Source of the DNA: Okapia johnstoni
Lineage: Eukaryota > Chordata > Mammalia > Artiodactyla > Giraffidae
Assembly (NCBI GenBank): GCA_024291935.2
Contig: CM044322.1
Location: forward strand, 70,485,405-70,549,404
Direction of reading: 5' to 3'
Length of the DNA: 64,000 nt
Made by a program: the position numbers and the translations under genes. Numbering within the stretch: position 1 is the first letter of the stretch; every line of letters begins with the position of its first letter. The notes under the pieces were generated by a model. It worked only from the letters and a program-made list of their open reading frames with translations, was not told the DNA's origin and searched no databases. Positions 1 through 12,222 of this stretch are shown in pieces.

Positions 1-3000
1 GTCACACTTTGAAGTAGAGACGGAGCTGGGAAAGAGGAAATTTGAGCCATGGGGAAAGCTGGGGTAATAATAGGATGGCCATGCTGCTCTAGTAGCAAGC
101 ATGCCGCTTGGCTGGCTCAGGTCTGGAGGACAATGTACAGGAGACTGCCAGGTCCATCTGGGTCAGTTCTGGTTCAGGACTGCAATAGTCCAATTGCAGC
201 TCCAAATCTGAAGGCCTGTTTGGGACAGAGGCAGTAGAATCAAATCCCTAAGCATTCTCTGAAGTACTTTGACCCTCCTTCCCCTGTGGTGGGTGGAGTT
301 CCCCACCCACAACCTGCTCCAGTACAAGAACCCTCCTCCCAGAGAATACAGGCAGGAGGGAGCATCACACGCACAGTACGCCTGAACCATGGGACAACCT
401 AGATCTCTTGCCCTTGCTTCCAAGCTTCTTCCTTCATTCAACAAATCCGTACCGATATCATTCAGCCAACATCCTTATCGTGAATATGCTTCCAGTGAAC
501 TCTTCTCCAAGTGGAAGTGACCACCTCCTGTTCAGTACCATCCATCAGACTTCCTAACATCCCAGTTTGTTGCCACCATGGGCAAAGAGGCAAGGCTGCT
601 TGGATCCAAACCGCCCCCCACCCCCAAAGTACAAAAGTCTATGAAAAGTTAGCAGTCAGCTCCAGTGTGGATTCATTGTCTTGGAATTGATGGAAAGTAA
701 GTTTGCTCTAACTTACTTCCAGGTGCAAATATTCCTTCCACACTAGTGTACTGTTTCTGAGTGCCTGCTGTGCACCTGGTTTGAGAAGTGGTTCTGCACC
801 CTGCTTTTGGCTCCCTCTGGTGGCAGGCAGCACACTGGCCCCACTGGAGTTCTAGTTTTCTGGTCGTTTCTCTGGCTGAGCCCAGTCTCCGTCCCACACC
901 CCTTACTTTCAGCTCAGCTGGAACCGTCTCCAGCCCCATGGCCCCAGTGCAGGCTGAGGTTAAGTGTTGCTGTGTGCTCTTGAAGGGAATGGTGGGACTG
1001 GGGGCTCCCAGAAAAGGAGCTGCTGCAGCCTGTTCCCCAGTGAAACAGGCTTCAGTTTCCAGGCTGGACTTCTGTTCCGCAGCATGTGGGCACCAAGGGA
1101 CTCATTACTGGAGAGGGGATGGCACACCTGCAGGACTCTCAGGATGTCTGCGCTCTGGTCAGTCAGATGACCCTGAGGGGCAGGGCAGGAGGTCAGGAAT
1201 ACCTCAGGTCTGCTCCCACGAGCCAGCAGCCAGCTCCCCCATCCCTCTCTGCTTCCTCCTGTTCTGCCTGTTTTCCACTGCAGCCCTCCACTTTCCTCGT
1301 GGTCAGCATTCTTCCTTTGCCTGCCTGCTTCTTTTTTCTCTTTCAGCCTTCTGCTCTCTTCTCTAAGAGCAGAATGCCCACCCAGCTTCTGCAAGCCTCA
1401 GTTTCCTTATCTACCAAATGGGAAGAAGAATGATAGCATTTGCATTAACCGAATGATTATAATTAACAGGGGCCTAGCACTTGCATGACACGTAGTTTTC
1501 ACTCAATAAAATGAGTTCCTTTTCTTTTTTCTCCTATGTTGTTCCTTTTCTTTCACAGTTTCTCTCAGTGTCTCTGTTCTGTCTCCTCCCCTCCTCTGTT
1601 CTGTCTCCGACCTCCATTCACTCCCTCTTATTTCTGCCCCCTGCCCTCCTGCAGGTCTACAGGCCGGCAGTCGGGCCCAGACAGTGCTGACAACAGGAGC
1701 AGGGCTGGGCGGGCGGCAGTCTTGGCTTCTCACTGGAGGCCCAATAATGTGTGGAGTCATGAGGGATGATGGGAGCCTGCAGCAGGAAGGATGGAGCCTC
1801 TGTCAGGGCAGGAGGAGCTTCCCAAATCCTCAGCTCACCTGAATGGGAATACTGGGGGCCAAGGAGGGGGGGAAGCCCCCAGGGTGTGGACATGGGGGAC
1901 CCACAGGGCCCCCCAGCGTTGCTAGCGTCTGTTGGCATTTCTGGGGAGAGCTCAGACCTCAAAGGTCACTGTCTCTTTCCCTGGAGTGGCCTGTCCTGGG
2001 GAACAGGACCAAGGAGGCCAGTGGCCGTGGGGTGGCTTCTGTGTATTTCTCCTTGGGTTGCCAGGGCCCTACCCAGTCCTCACACCCCCACACGGAGCTT
2101 CAGACGGTTCAGAGGCAGCCACAAAGGAGACAGGAATGGAGGGGGTGTGGCCCTAGCTTGAGAGGGTGAATCCCTGGGGTTCTCAGTAAGTGGTGGTCTT
2201 TCAGTGGAAAGCAGATTCTCAAGCCTGGAGGAAGCAGAAAAGCAGGTGAGGCCTGGTGACCTCTTTCCCTTCCTGCACATTCCAAGGAGGTCTGGACAGG
2301 CCAGTACCTGAGACTTGATACCTGTTCTTTCCCCTCCCCCTCCCTCCAATCCTTCTGGCCCCAGAAATACCAGTGGAGAGGGGCTGCCTGCTTCCAGAGC
2401 TTACCAGGGGCTTGCCAGGTGGTCTGGGGCTGGCAGGCCCGGGGCTGAGCCTATCCCGTGCCCAGAGTGGGCAAACTAGCCCTGGGTCCCAGCTGTGGCC
2501 CGGGAACCAGAGGGCAGGACCAGCCCTGAGCGGGTCTGAGGATCTCTGAGATAGAAGGCCGCTGGGCAGTGCCGGGGTGGAGGATGTGGAGGGACCCGGG
2601 GCGGAGGGGTGAGTATGGAGAGGAGCACGGGCTGCAGAGATCGGGAGGGGCAGGCAGGCAGGAGAGGGGGCCCCCAGGGAGCTGCCTCAGGTCTCCTGCC
2701 AAAAATTAACCATAAAAAAGCTGGAGGGGAGCAGCAGGGAAAGGAAGGAGAGAAAAGAGGTGGGGAGGGAGGGAGGAGACCAAACAGCCCCTCCACACCA
2801 AGAGCCCGGTGGGGGACGTGAGTAATACACGGCTGGTTCAGAGGCAGTGAGATCAAAAGCGAGCAGATACAAGGGGTTTGTGCTTCGCCAACCAGACAGC
2901 CAGAGGCTCAATGAGACCTTTGTTACCCAGGCCCTGAGTCAGGGTTGAAGGAATACCTGACCTCCTGGTCCTGCCCCCATCACAGCCCCCAGCTGGGGGC

Positions 3001-4565
3001 GAGCCGGCCAGGTCCTCACTCTCGAGTCAAGTTTAGCTGGGCACAGCTCCGCGGGCTGCGGTGGGCGGGCAGAGGAGCAGGCCTGCCCCCAGGGGCTGGG
3101 CCTGGAGCCTCTGGGGGCAAGTGGAGAGTGAGTGGCTGCCTGGAAGGCAGGAAGTGGCTCTGCAGGGATGTGAGGGAGACTGCGAGGGACACGGCCCTGC
3201 TGGGCCCACCAGGTGAGCAGCCCCTTGGGCCCCAGCCCAGGGCCCAGAGTCCCTTGGGAGGGGACTGCAGGCATGCCACCTGGTGCCCACAGGTGATTAC
3301 AGGTCCTGAGTCTGGGGTTTGGGGACCCGTGGGAGAGGAAGGGCAGGGAAACCAAAGGCTTCTGGGATTAGGGCCGATGCCCAAGTTCAGGTGAGAGGTT
3401 GGCCCCAAGTTTGGGCAAGGCTGGGGTGCACTCTGTGAGGTTCCTGGGGCGTGTGGGTGGCCCAGCTGGAGGAGGCCTCCCTGGCCAGGGTCCTGCAGAG
3501 AGAACCAGTGAGCTGGCCCCGAGGCTGGGTGGAGGGCTGCCGTGGGGGTGCAGCTGCTCCCAGGCAGACACTGGGCCGGATCTGGTCCTGAGGCCTCTTC
3601 CTATCCTGTTGGGGTCCCTGAGCGAGGTCAAGACCAGCTCAGGGATCTGAATCCCTTGGGGCTTCCCTGCAGTCGTGCCCTCCAAGGCTGATTCATGCCC
3701 ACAACTGGCCCATCACGGGAAAGGGAGTGAAGGCACAGTTCTTGGGCTTTGAGAGCATCTTTTCTGGGGTCCTGAGACCTTGGTTCATCTCAGCTAAGCT
3801 CTTCACCTGGCCAACCACACATCCTTCCACTGAGAGAGGCAGAGCACCGGGAGCCCCCTCCCCCAGCACCGCCCAGGGATGGCCCCAAAGCTAGCTGCCC
3901 TCGGCTGCGGTGATTTCGAGGTCAGGCCTTTTTCTGCCTCCACTGAGCTCTGAAGACAGATCCCTTTCCCCAACTCTGGGGCCACCCAAGAATGGATGTA
4001 GTTGCTAGCTACCCGCAGTAGTCTAGGAAGTGTGGGCTGGACCCCAGCCTTGGGGTTGCTCGAGAAACTTGCTCACCTCTGTAAACCCAGGCCCTCCTCT
4101 GCCCTCTCTGCTTCCCATGGCTGGACTAGAAAGGGTTAAGCTTTGTAAGGAGAGAGCCCAGTATGGGACTGGTCCTGGACGAGGGCAGCAGTGGCGATGA
4201 AAGATCCGGCCTTATTCTCTAGAGGAGGAGGTAGTTAAGGACCCTGGGCAGGGGGCTGGAGGCTCATTAAGGACATTTGAGGAGGTCCTTTATGGCCAGG
4301 AAGCCACCCCTCCTCATACCCCAGAGTGAGACCCATTGTGTGGGGCCTTTGTAGGGCAAGAACTGGAAACTCATTACTGGGATGGCTTTAAAGCGGCTGA
4401 GGCCCCGGCAGGTGGTGGGGGATGGTGAGAGAATGTAACTTGGGGGGCCCTTGTATGTCTGGGAGGCAGTGTGTGTGGGTTGGTGGGAAGGTGAGTGAGC
4501 GCTCCCCAGAAACCCCCAGCTCCCTTCTGAGATTCCTGCTGCTGGACCGCCCGCCCCCTCTCCCC
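1..4565. other. Non-coding GC-rich stretch upstream of MIR135B
   Basis: I see no exon, RNA gene or young transposon that I can name. The stretch is GC-rich with many CCC/GGG runs and moderate CpG. Open frames on both strands are short and have no recognisable domains, as expected by chance in GC-rich DNA. By human synteny it would lie inside the 5' portion of the LEMD1/BLACAT1 transcription unit, upstream of the miRNA, so non-coding exons could be present but cannot be recognised from sequence alone. Confidence 0.6.
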
Positions 4566-4567
4566 CA

Positions 4568-4656
4568 GCTCTGCTGTGGCCTATGGCTTTTCATTCCTAT
4601 GTGATTACTGTTCCAAACTCATGTAGGGCTAAAAGCCATGGGCTACAGTGAGGGGT
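4568..4656 (+). ncRNA. MIR135B: MIR135B microRNA precursor hairpin
   Basis: This is the miR-135b stem-loop. The 5p mature arm is at 4582-4604 and begins TATGGCTTTTCATTCC, with the family seed ATGGCTT. The 3p arm is at 4621-4642 and begins ATGTAGGGCTAAAAGCC. The two arms are separated by a 16-nt loop (4605-4620). The lower stem continues outward, with CTCTGCTGTGGC on the 5' side pairing with GCTACAGTGAG on the 3' side. miR-135 family members repress targets post-transcriptionally through Argonaute; known targets lie in the WNT/APC and BMP/SMAD pathways. It lies on the same strand as LEMD1, 28.1 kb upstream of the start codon. In human MIR135B likewise lies within the LEMD1 locus. The alternative, MIR135A, has a different loop and 3p arm, so 135B is the better fit. 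Confidence 0.97.
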
Positions 4657-5544
4657 GCACGTCTACTCCCGCATCACCCACGTCTCCCCCCAGGACCAGG
4701 CTAGGGGGCAGCCACAAAGCAGATACCGAAGGGGGCTCCACAAGGGGCTGTGCATGCTGGGGTGGGGGGGTAGGCCAACAGATCTGGTAACCTGGGATTG
4801 GGAGGCTGTGTGACCTTGGCCAAGTCACTTCCGCTCTCTGGACTTGGTCTCACTCTGATAAGAAGAGGCTGGACGAGTGAGTCCCCAGGGAGGCTCCCTC
4901 AGCACGGAGGGAAACGTTCAAGGGTGCTGGGATCTTGGGCCAGTTCCTCTCCCTTTGCCAAGTTCCTGAGGCCTGTCTTGTTCTCAGAGATTGGGTGGCT
5001 AGAGTCAGGGCGTTGGGCCACGTAGCACTCTGGCCTCTGCTTCTTGGCTTTGCTGACGTCTCCTGTCAGCTTAGAATCCTCAGCCTTTTTCTGTGTGAGA
5101 GAGACCTCAGGGCTTCTCAGGGGCTGAACTGAGAGAGCTTAGGCAACAGAATGAAGCTGGGAAGGCTGCGAGTTGGTGCCCAGCCCTGGTCTCCTGCGCG
5201 GTCTCCTACACATTCTCCTGTGCGGGCCGGGCGCTCCCCGCCCTCCTCTGGGTCTCTGGATGGTGCCTGCTCTCCCTCCGCCCTCCTGCCTGTCACCCCT
5301 CTTGCCGGGCTCCCCAGGGCTCTTTCTGCTCTTGTGTTGAATCTGCCTGACTCCATCCTGGAAGACGCCAGCAAATGGAAATCCTGCAGCCTGGCTAGAG
5401 CAGCAGAGGAGCCACCTTCGCCCCTCTCCCCCTTCCAGCCCCCGGTCTGTCTAAGACCACTGAAGGATCAGAGGGTACTCTGTTTGGTATTGAGAATCAG
5501 AAGGCAAGCTACTTATAATGTCTCAGAGCCCTTAATTTCCCCGG

Positions 5545-5738
5545 CCAGCATTTACCTGCCATATACTACGCATGATTCTAACTTACCTAGACTAACTTGT
5601 TTAATCCTGAAAACAACCCCATGAAAAGGATACTGTTATTATCCCATTTTTCTTACGGGAAATCCAAGGCACACAGGTGCTAAGAAACTGGCCCAAGTTC
5701 GTGTGGTTAGAAAGAGTCAGGGCTGGGATTCAAATGAT
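5545..5738 (-). repeat. MIR SINE relic
   Basis: This is an old mammalian-wide interspersed repeat in reverse orientation. It runs from a 'gccatatactacg' size-class start, through 'ttaatcctgaaaacaacccc' and 'attatcccattttt', to 'tggcccaagtt...gtggttag'. That order matches the MIR core read backwards. It is heavily diverged, consistent with its age. Confidence 0.7.
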
Positions 5739-7599
5739 GCTCTTGCCACGTCATGCTGGGTGCTGGGAGAGCCCACGGCACGGGCGAGTGCATGGGAAAG
5801 CGCTGCCTCACATCAGGGCCTCCTCACCAGGCCTCTGTAGGAGGTAAGTTCACAAGCGGCCCCGAGCTGCATCTCTATTCACCCATTGTCTATCCCGGGT
5901 TTTCCTTTTCCATCAGAAGTGAGGGGGGAAATGAAAACAATGGGAGAAGTGAAGAGAAAGCCCGAGGCAGTTGGGTTTTTGCTGGGGCTCATCCAAGCCA
6001 CTTCCCCTCTTGCCCCGGCTTAGATGGTGCAAGAACAGGGATGAGAGTTTGCCAGGGTTTCCCACTTTCCCCCTGAGTTCCCTTAGCCAGAGATCAGAGG
6101 GGGTTGGCATCTCCTTCCCCCACCTCCCTCCCCTGAGCCTGTGCTGTTCCTCTAGGATATCCAGGCACCTGATTTGCTCCCTGTAGCTCCCCGTCTCCTA
6201 AATTAACAGGGGTTAGAGCAGTGTCCCCTTCCTGCCTACGGCTGAGTCTCTCCCAGGAATCCTGTTGCACAATTTGCCAGGAAGGCCCCAGACGCTGGGC
6301 TGGGTCTGGGAAGAAGGGGACAGATGACCCCTTCAAGGATTATTATCCCTCCGTGATGCTCCAGCAAGGCAAGACTCTCAGCAGGGGAGAGCAGGAGGGA
6401 GGGGTCAAAGCCGTCAGCTGCCACTAGCAGGGGCATAAGAGAAAGCCCACCACTCACCTGAGTGAGTCCCCCCTTGCAGAGCTGGGCCTGGGTGCTTCTG
6501 GGGTTACAAAACTGCAGCTCCTTTCTCTTCTTTTTCTCTTGGCCCCTGCCAGTGGGTCAGGCCTGGAAGAGATAGGCAGTTATGTATTTCACATAATTGT
6601 TGAACTGAACTGAACAGGCAAGCTGGCCTCCTGCCCTCTCCTGGATGACCTGCAGATTGGAAGGCTGCATCTGTCCCATCCTCTGCCTGCAGATTGCTGA
6701 AACCCGAAATATTCTGAGCAATCTAAGTCTTTTTCACAGTCTTCAGAGCTACCCAGCATAAGGCCTCCGTTGGGAGAGTGGGCCCCTGCTTAACGTCACT
6801 GAGATTCAAGTGAATCTGGCCATATTCGTCCCATTTTTAGTGGAAATGGAGTTGGACTTCTAAAACTCTGCTTTCTGAATACAAAGACTACCGAAAAAAA
6901 AAATTTCTGTCCCATCTTTAGAAGAGGGGTGGCGTTAAAGTTTGACATTTGGGGGCTAATGTCACCATGTTGAGCTGATGACCTCACTCTTGTGATGACC
7001 CTGGGGGTGGGCCAGCCTCAGACAAGCAGGCCTGGAAGACCCTGGAAGCCAGGGCATAAAGACACTTCAAGACTGTTAGTGTTTTGACCACTTGAGCTCC
7101 TAAGGCCCCCAAGTTCCCCAGAACTACTGGTAAATGAGGGGCTGCCCTTGTAGTTTTGAAAGCTGAGGGAGTTCCCCTCTTTCTCCGTAAGCGGGCAAGC
7201 AAGATACAAGGGGTAGGGGCTGGCCTGGGCAAGCCATCAAAGGCAGAGGGGACCTTGGCTTCAGAGTCTAGGCGCTCAGCCAGAGGCTGGAACGTGGTCT
7301 CAAGCAGGCCAAGAAGGGGTTAATCTCCAAGGAGACTTGGACTTCTCAGAGACAGGAGGCCGGTGCCCAGCTTTGCTGCTGCCAACTCTGGGAAGAAGGC
7401 CTGGGATCTGTAGTTTGTGCCACCACCCACCCCTGGCCTGCCTTGTTTATCAACACAGGCTGGAGACTACAGTTCCCAGAAACCTACAGAGGCCAGACTC
7501 TGGGGGAAGGGGTGGGGTGTGAGGCTCTGGGGTGGCAGGAGGGAGAGGCAGAGGGGAGGAGGTGGAGAGAAATCCCAGTTCACTCCCCTTTAATTCTCT

Positions 7600-7730
7600 C
7601 TCCTGATGTGTCTGCTCCACGCCCGATTTAATCCCCCAAATCCGGTCTGCTAAGCTGCAGCTGCTTCCCTGTGATGAATGGCGCAGGGAGGGCAGGTGAA
7701 TCCATATTTTAATTACAAAGGCGCGGTGCT
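7600..7730. promoter_or_regulatory. Candidate non-coding regulatory block (homeodomain/SOX-like motifs)
   Basis: This short block is compositionally unlike its C/G-rich surroundings. It holds TAATCC at 7629-7634, a second AATCC-containing site, an E-box-like CAGCTG near 7658 and TTAATTAC followed by ACAAAG near 7709-7720. These resemble binding sites for K50 and Antp-type homeodomains and SOX proteins. It lies 3 kb downstream of MIR135B. Its function is inference only; conservation cannot be seen from one sequence. Confidence 0.25.
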
Positions 7731-9659
7731 GAGGGGAGCTGGGGAGGGGCGGGGGGCTCTACAGTGCTCTGGAGGCTGAGGGCACCCCTCCTCTCAGGGT
7801 CATTCCCCTTCTGCCCTTTACCTGGGGTGGGGCTGGGGCACAGTGCAGACAGGAGTGCCTTGCTGGAAGCTACCCTGCTTCAGAAGGTGGGGGGCGGGAG
7901 AGGGTGGGGAGTTGGGGGGAGGGATATATCCCTTTGTAGTCTGTCACAGAATTCCAGGCTTGTCTCAACACTTGTAAATATGTTCCTGTCCTTCCCACCC
8001 CCACTGTGAAGGACATTACCAAAATTTGAGACACCTAAGAATTTGTGGTCTGCAAGCTGGAACCCTGGCTTTCTCCTTTTCTTAGCCTCTGGCCAGTTCT
8101 GACTCCCATCTACCTCTTGGTTCTTCCCCCATTCAAGCCGTCTCTGACCCACTGCCCCGTTTCTGCTGAAGGTGCTAGAATTGGAAGACCCTGTAGGGTG
8201 TCTTCAGGGTCCTCTTGGAGTGAAGGGGGCATGAGGGGCTTGGAAAGGGGTTGGCAGGGAGGTGGGGACACTCCCGGTGGCTGGAGATGATGCTCTGGGG
8301 GTGGGCAGCGCTTCTGCTTAGCCCCCAGAAAGCTGACTGGCAGAGAATCTTCTAGGGCCCCATACCCCAGACCATCTTGGACCTGAGCTGGGGTCCGGCC
8401 AGAACGGAGGATGGGAAAGAAACCAAGGCCAACAGCTTGCAGTCAGATGCAGCCTAGCATGGAAGAGCAGGCGTTTGTCCAGTGTTCACGTCCCTTTCCT
8501 TCCTATTCTGGGTTTTGGGAGCTGTTTTTCAACTCCTTGTCCCCTCCTGGGCAGGGGAGTTGAGGCTGGAGGGGAAAGCTGCAGAGTGGGAAGGGAAGTT
8601 TCCGCCGCGCACGTAAGCAGGGGGTGCCCCCCGTGTCGGTCCGCTGGCTTCATTGAGACTCTCAGACTCCATTCATTTCAAACATTCAGACGCTTTTCCC
8701 CTAGAAACAGTAAGAGGAGGTTCTTCAAGGTCTGGCTTCTCCAGGGAGCCCTCCACCTACTGTGAAGAGAAGAAGGAAGGGGCACAGAGCAGAGACCACA
8801 GCCTGGGCACAGAGGGCGCCCAGGTTCCTGCCGGTGGGGCAGAGGAGCTGGGGCGGGGGGTAGTGGGGGTGGGGGGGAGGGGCTCTAAGCAGGCCAGACA
8901 CCCCAGAGAGTGGGCGCCGGGGCTGCCCAGGGACTTGCTGCCAAAAGGGTCTGGAGTGAAGACCCTGCATACCCTGGGAGAGAATGGGAGGCCAGCCAGG
9001 CACTTCCAGTGAAAGCCCTGAGCAGAATAACCAGGCTCCCCTGATACACTTTCCACTCTTAGAAACAAGCACCCGGCTCTCCCAGGCCGGCAGTCCCCAG
9101 ATCCACACCGGGGGAGCCAGGTTGCAGCCCCTCGCCCAGCTCTGAGTGGCTTTTTCAACCGTCCTTTCCTCTAACGTGTAGGTCCTGGTTCCTTCCCCCA
9201 TCCCCCACCTTGCTTACAGTGAGCCGAAAATCCAGGTTGTTCTCATCTTCCCCAAAGGACCCCTGGGAGGCGCAGTCACTGGCCTAGCTAGGAGGGCATG
9301 TGGGGGCTGGGGTGGCTGTGTGCATTTTGCTGTTTTTAAGAAAGCAGGCACTGGAAGGGAAGTAGGGTGGGGATGGAAGAGGATCTCTGAACCCTGGGAC
9401 CAGAGACTGTGAGGGTGGAGGTGAGGGAGCCATGGTCAAAGCTACTTTCCGGACTTGTGAATTTCTTCCCCAGATCAAGTTTGTTGCACCTGCTGATTCC
9501 TCCCCAGATACTTTCTCCTGAACTTGTGGGAATGCTTTGTCGATATAACCCTTGATGCACTCCACGTCCTGCAGCAAAGAAAGTGTGTGCATTAACAATT
9601 ACTGGTTACAAGGAACGCCCGACTCTCGCCGTCTTCCTAGTCAGGCTAGGATTTCAGCC

Positions 9660-9832
9660 CCTTAGCTTTGGGGTCTAATTTGTTAAACCTTGATTAATCT
9701 CCTGGAACACTGAAATGAGGAAATTAAGGCCCAGAGAGGTACACTCACTTGCTGAGGGTGATACGCATGCCAGCGTCATAGCCAAGGATAGAACCCAGGC
9801 CACCTAAGCCCCCATCAAGATCCCTGTCTCTC
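9660..9832 (-). repeat. MIR SINE relic
   Basis: The order 'gaaatgaggaaattaaggcccagagaggt', then 'acttgctgagggtgatac' and 'gatagaacccaggcc', is the MIR core in antisense orientation, diverged and truncated. It contributes no gene. Confidence 0.6.
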
Positions 9833-11944
9833 TCTAGGTTTGTCACGGGAGGAATCCGGAGATAGATATAGTAGTTGTGTCTCGGCTCTGTCTATATATA
9901 TCCTGGAGATTGTGCTCTGCTCTCTATATATACACCAGAAGAGTGGGTGTGTGGCTGGTGCTGGAAAGCGGGTGATTAAATAACCAGTCTACCTACCCAT
10001 GCTGACTCAAGCTGGGCTTCCTGCCCACCCAGCTGACCACTGGAAATTCGCTGCACATATTAATTACAGTCATTATCCGTATTACCAGGATGCTGAGAGC
10101 GGGAGGGAGGAGAGAATCCTGACAGGACCCAGTGTACTGTGGGGACTGCACCTAGTGAGGACCTGGCAGCCAGCTGGGCACTCTGCTCTGCCTGGAGAAG
10201 CATGAAGGAAGTTTGTTCAGAGGAGCAAGGTCGGTAGAACCCGTGGAACTATCCGGAGGGCCACCACCTGGGCCCTGCCACGTTCCTCAAAGACAGTGGA
10301 GACCTGCCCGTGCACCCAGCACTCAGGGCTGGGGATGGAGGGGCTGGGCAGGGACATGGGCACGCTTCCCTGTTCTCAGCCGCTTCCTCACAATATCTGG
10401 GCTATCCTCGGTGTTCCTCCCAGAAAGAGAAGTAATCACAGCAGGCCCGGGGTGTGGGCCTGACCTCCAGACAGGGGGCTTTCCTTTGTCCCTTCTGCTC
10501 CTTCCAGGGGCAGAAGAAGGGCGGAGAAGTGAGCCACAGGCGTCTGCGGGTGGCTGTGGCTAGGGAGGCCTCGGTGTTTGGAGAAAGGGGTACTTTCACA
10601 GACTGCAAGCTGGCCTTCGGGAGCCACGACCCCTCCCATGGCCCAGCCCAAGTTCCACAGACCCCAGAGGGGCCTCTGCCTCCTGTGACGGGGGTCGTGT
10701 CAGCCGGAATAGGGGTACAGTGCGCCCAGCTGGGGTAGATCCAGCCTTAGCCTCTACCTCAGGCTGACTTTTGTGCCAGGAAAGCAGCCCCGTCCTTACC
10801 CATGTTCTTGCCCCCCACCCCTCTGCCCTCCCGAGTGCTCAATAAAATAGCCCGGGGGCAGAAATAACTGTCTGCTCTCTGCTGAGCAGGGTGTGGACTC
10901 GGGCTGATCTGAGGAAGTGCCTCTGTGCCCCATACGTTTCCCAAAGGGTCTCAGACAAATCTGGGCTGTGAGGGGCGCGAGGAATCCGAGACTCAGTGCT
11001 AGGTGTCGGGGTCGAGGCAGTGCTGGCTGAGGGGCTGCCCTCAAGGCCCCCGAAGTCCGCCCTTGGATCGCCGGGCTGTGTGGTCTGGAGGACCCAGTGG
11101 ACGCCCCACACCCGCGGTGGCCCAGCCCAGAGCTCACTCTGAGCTGGTTTGCTGCCTGCCCCCAGCCACAGGTGCGATGACGGGGAGGCCGAGGCCGGGG
11201 CGGGGACGAGGCAGCCCTAGCCAGGGCCCCCTCTCCCATGGGCTCGCCCGGCTCCAATCCGAGGCGGGACATCAGTCCACAGAGACCAGGAAGCACGGAG
11301 CTGTCAGAGACCGCCCTTTGGTGACTCGGCCCCTCCCTCAGTGCTGGGAGAGGCCTTGCGGGGCCTCTGTAGCCTCGGGGGTCCCCTGTGTGAACCCCAT
11401 CTTGCTTCTCTCTCCTGCCTTTCTCCCAGCCCCTTCCTCCTCTGCCTTTCCCTGCAGATCTCTGGTGAGCAGCCCCCGTCCTGGCCCAGGGCATGCCCCA
11501 GTTCACTTTCGCTTGCTTCTGTGGCCTCCACGGTTTCTGCAAGATGAAGAGGAAGAAGGAGGAAGCTCACAGGCAGCAGGAAACAGCGGTGTGAGCGGAA
11601 CCGGGGGCCCTTCTTCAGCCCCCACCCCTGGCTGAGGCTTGGAGCAGGAAGCCTCCCTCTGACCAGGGTTCTTCTCTGGTGACCTGACCCCCTGACCCCT
11701 TCCTCCCTGTAGACAGCAGCCTCCTCCATGTGGCCTGGCCTCCTACCCCTGAGTTTCCAGTCCCAAGACCTCCCTGAAGAGAGACCCTGGTCACACCAGG
11801 GGAAGCCCAGCCCAGGACCTGCTGTGGGCCTTCCAGAGTCAGAGAAGCCCCAGGGAGGCCCAAGGCATCTTCCTGCCCTGGGGGCTCTGGGCTTCTGCCC
11901 AGGGCAGCCACTCCCATGAGAGACATGCTGCCTGGGGCCAGGAG

Positions 11945-12209
11945 CTGCTGCTGCTGCTAAGTTGCATCAGTCATGTCCGACTCTGTGCAACCCCATAGAC
12001 AGCAACCCACCAGGCTCCCCTGTCCCTGGGATTCTCCAGGCAAGTGGGTTGCCATTTCCTTCTCCAATGCATGAAAGTGAAAAGTGAAAGTGAAGTCGCT
12101 CAGTCGTGTCCGACTCTTAGCGACCCCATGGACTGCAGCCTACCAGGCTCCTCCTTCCATGGTATTTTCCAGGCGAGAGTACTGGAGTGGGTCGCCAGTG
12201 CCTTCTCCG
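11945..12209 (-). mobile_element. BovA2-type dimeric tRNA-derived SINE
   Basis: This is a ruminant SINE in reverse orientation. Two related monomers lie head to tail, each with the diagnostic 'gtccgactct...cgaccccat' block. They are joined by 'gaaagtgaaaagtgaaagtgaa'-type linker sequence. Target-site duplications of ctggggccaggag flank it at 11932-11944 and 12210-12222. The low divergence and the intact duplication indicate a relatively recent insertion. Confidence 0.93.
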
Positions 12210-12222
12210 CTGGGGCCAGGAG

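Larger units (their letters stand above)
4657..11931. other. Non-coding stretch between MIR135B and first SINE
   Basis: I recognise no coding exon here. Old MIR relics occur near 4.80-4.87, 5.55-5.74 and 9.66-9.83 kb. A homeodomain-type motif cluster lies at 7.60-7.73 kb. A TATATA-rich patch lies at 9.86-9.94 kb, followed by TTAATTA near 10.06 kb. A small CpG-containing GC patch lies at about 10.97-11.30 kb. The open frames, including a 248-codon minus-strand frame at 10.8-11.5 kb, show no domains and low-complexity G/P/R/S composition. I treat them as chance. Confidence 0.55.

Noticed and set aside
788..1366. 192-codon plus-strand open frame
   Set aside because: No domain, and no splice or start signals. 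Composition follows the local C/T richness.
10796..11542. 248-codon minus-strand open frame
   Set aside because: GC-rich chance frame with low-complexity G/P/R/S composition and no recognisable domain. Equally long frames on the plus strand overlap it.
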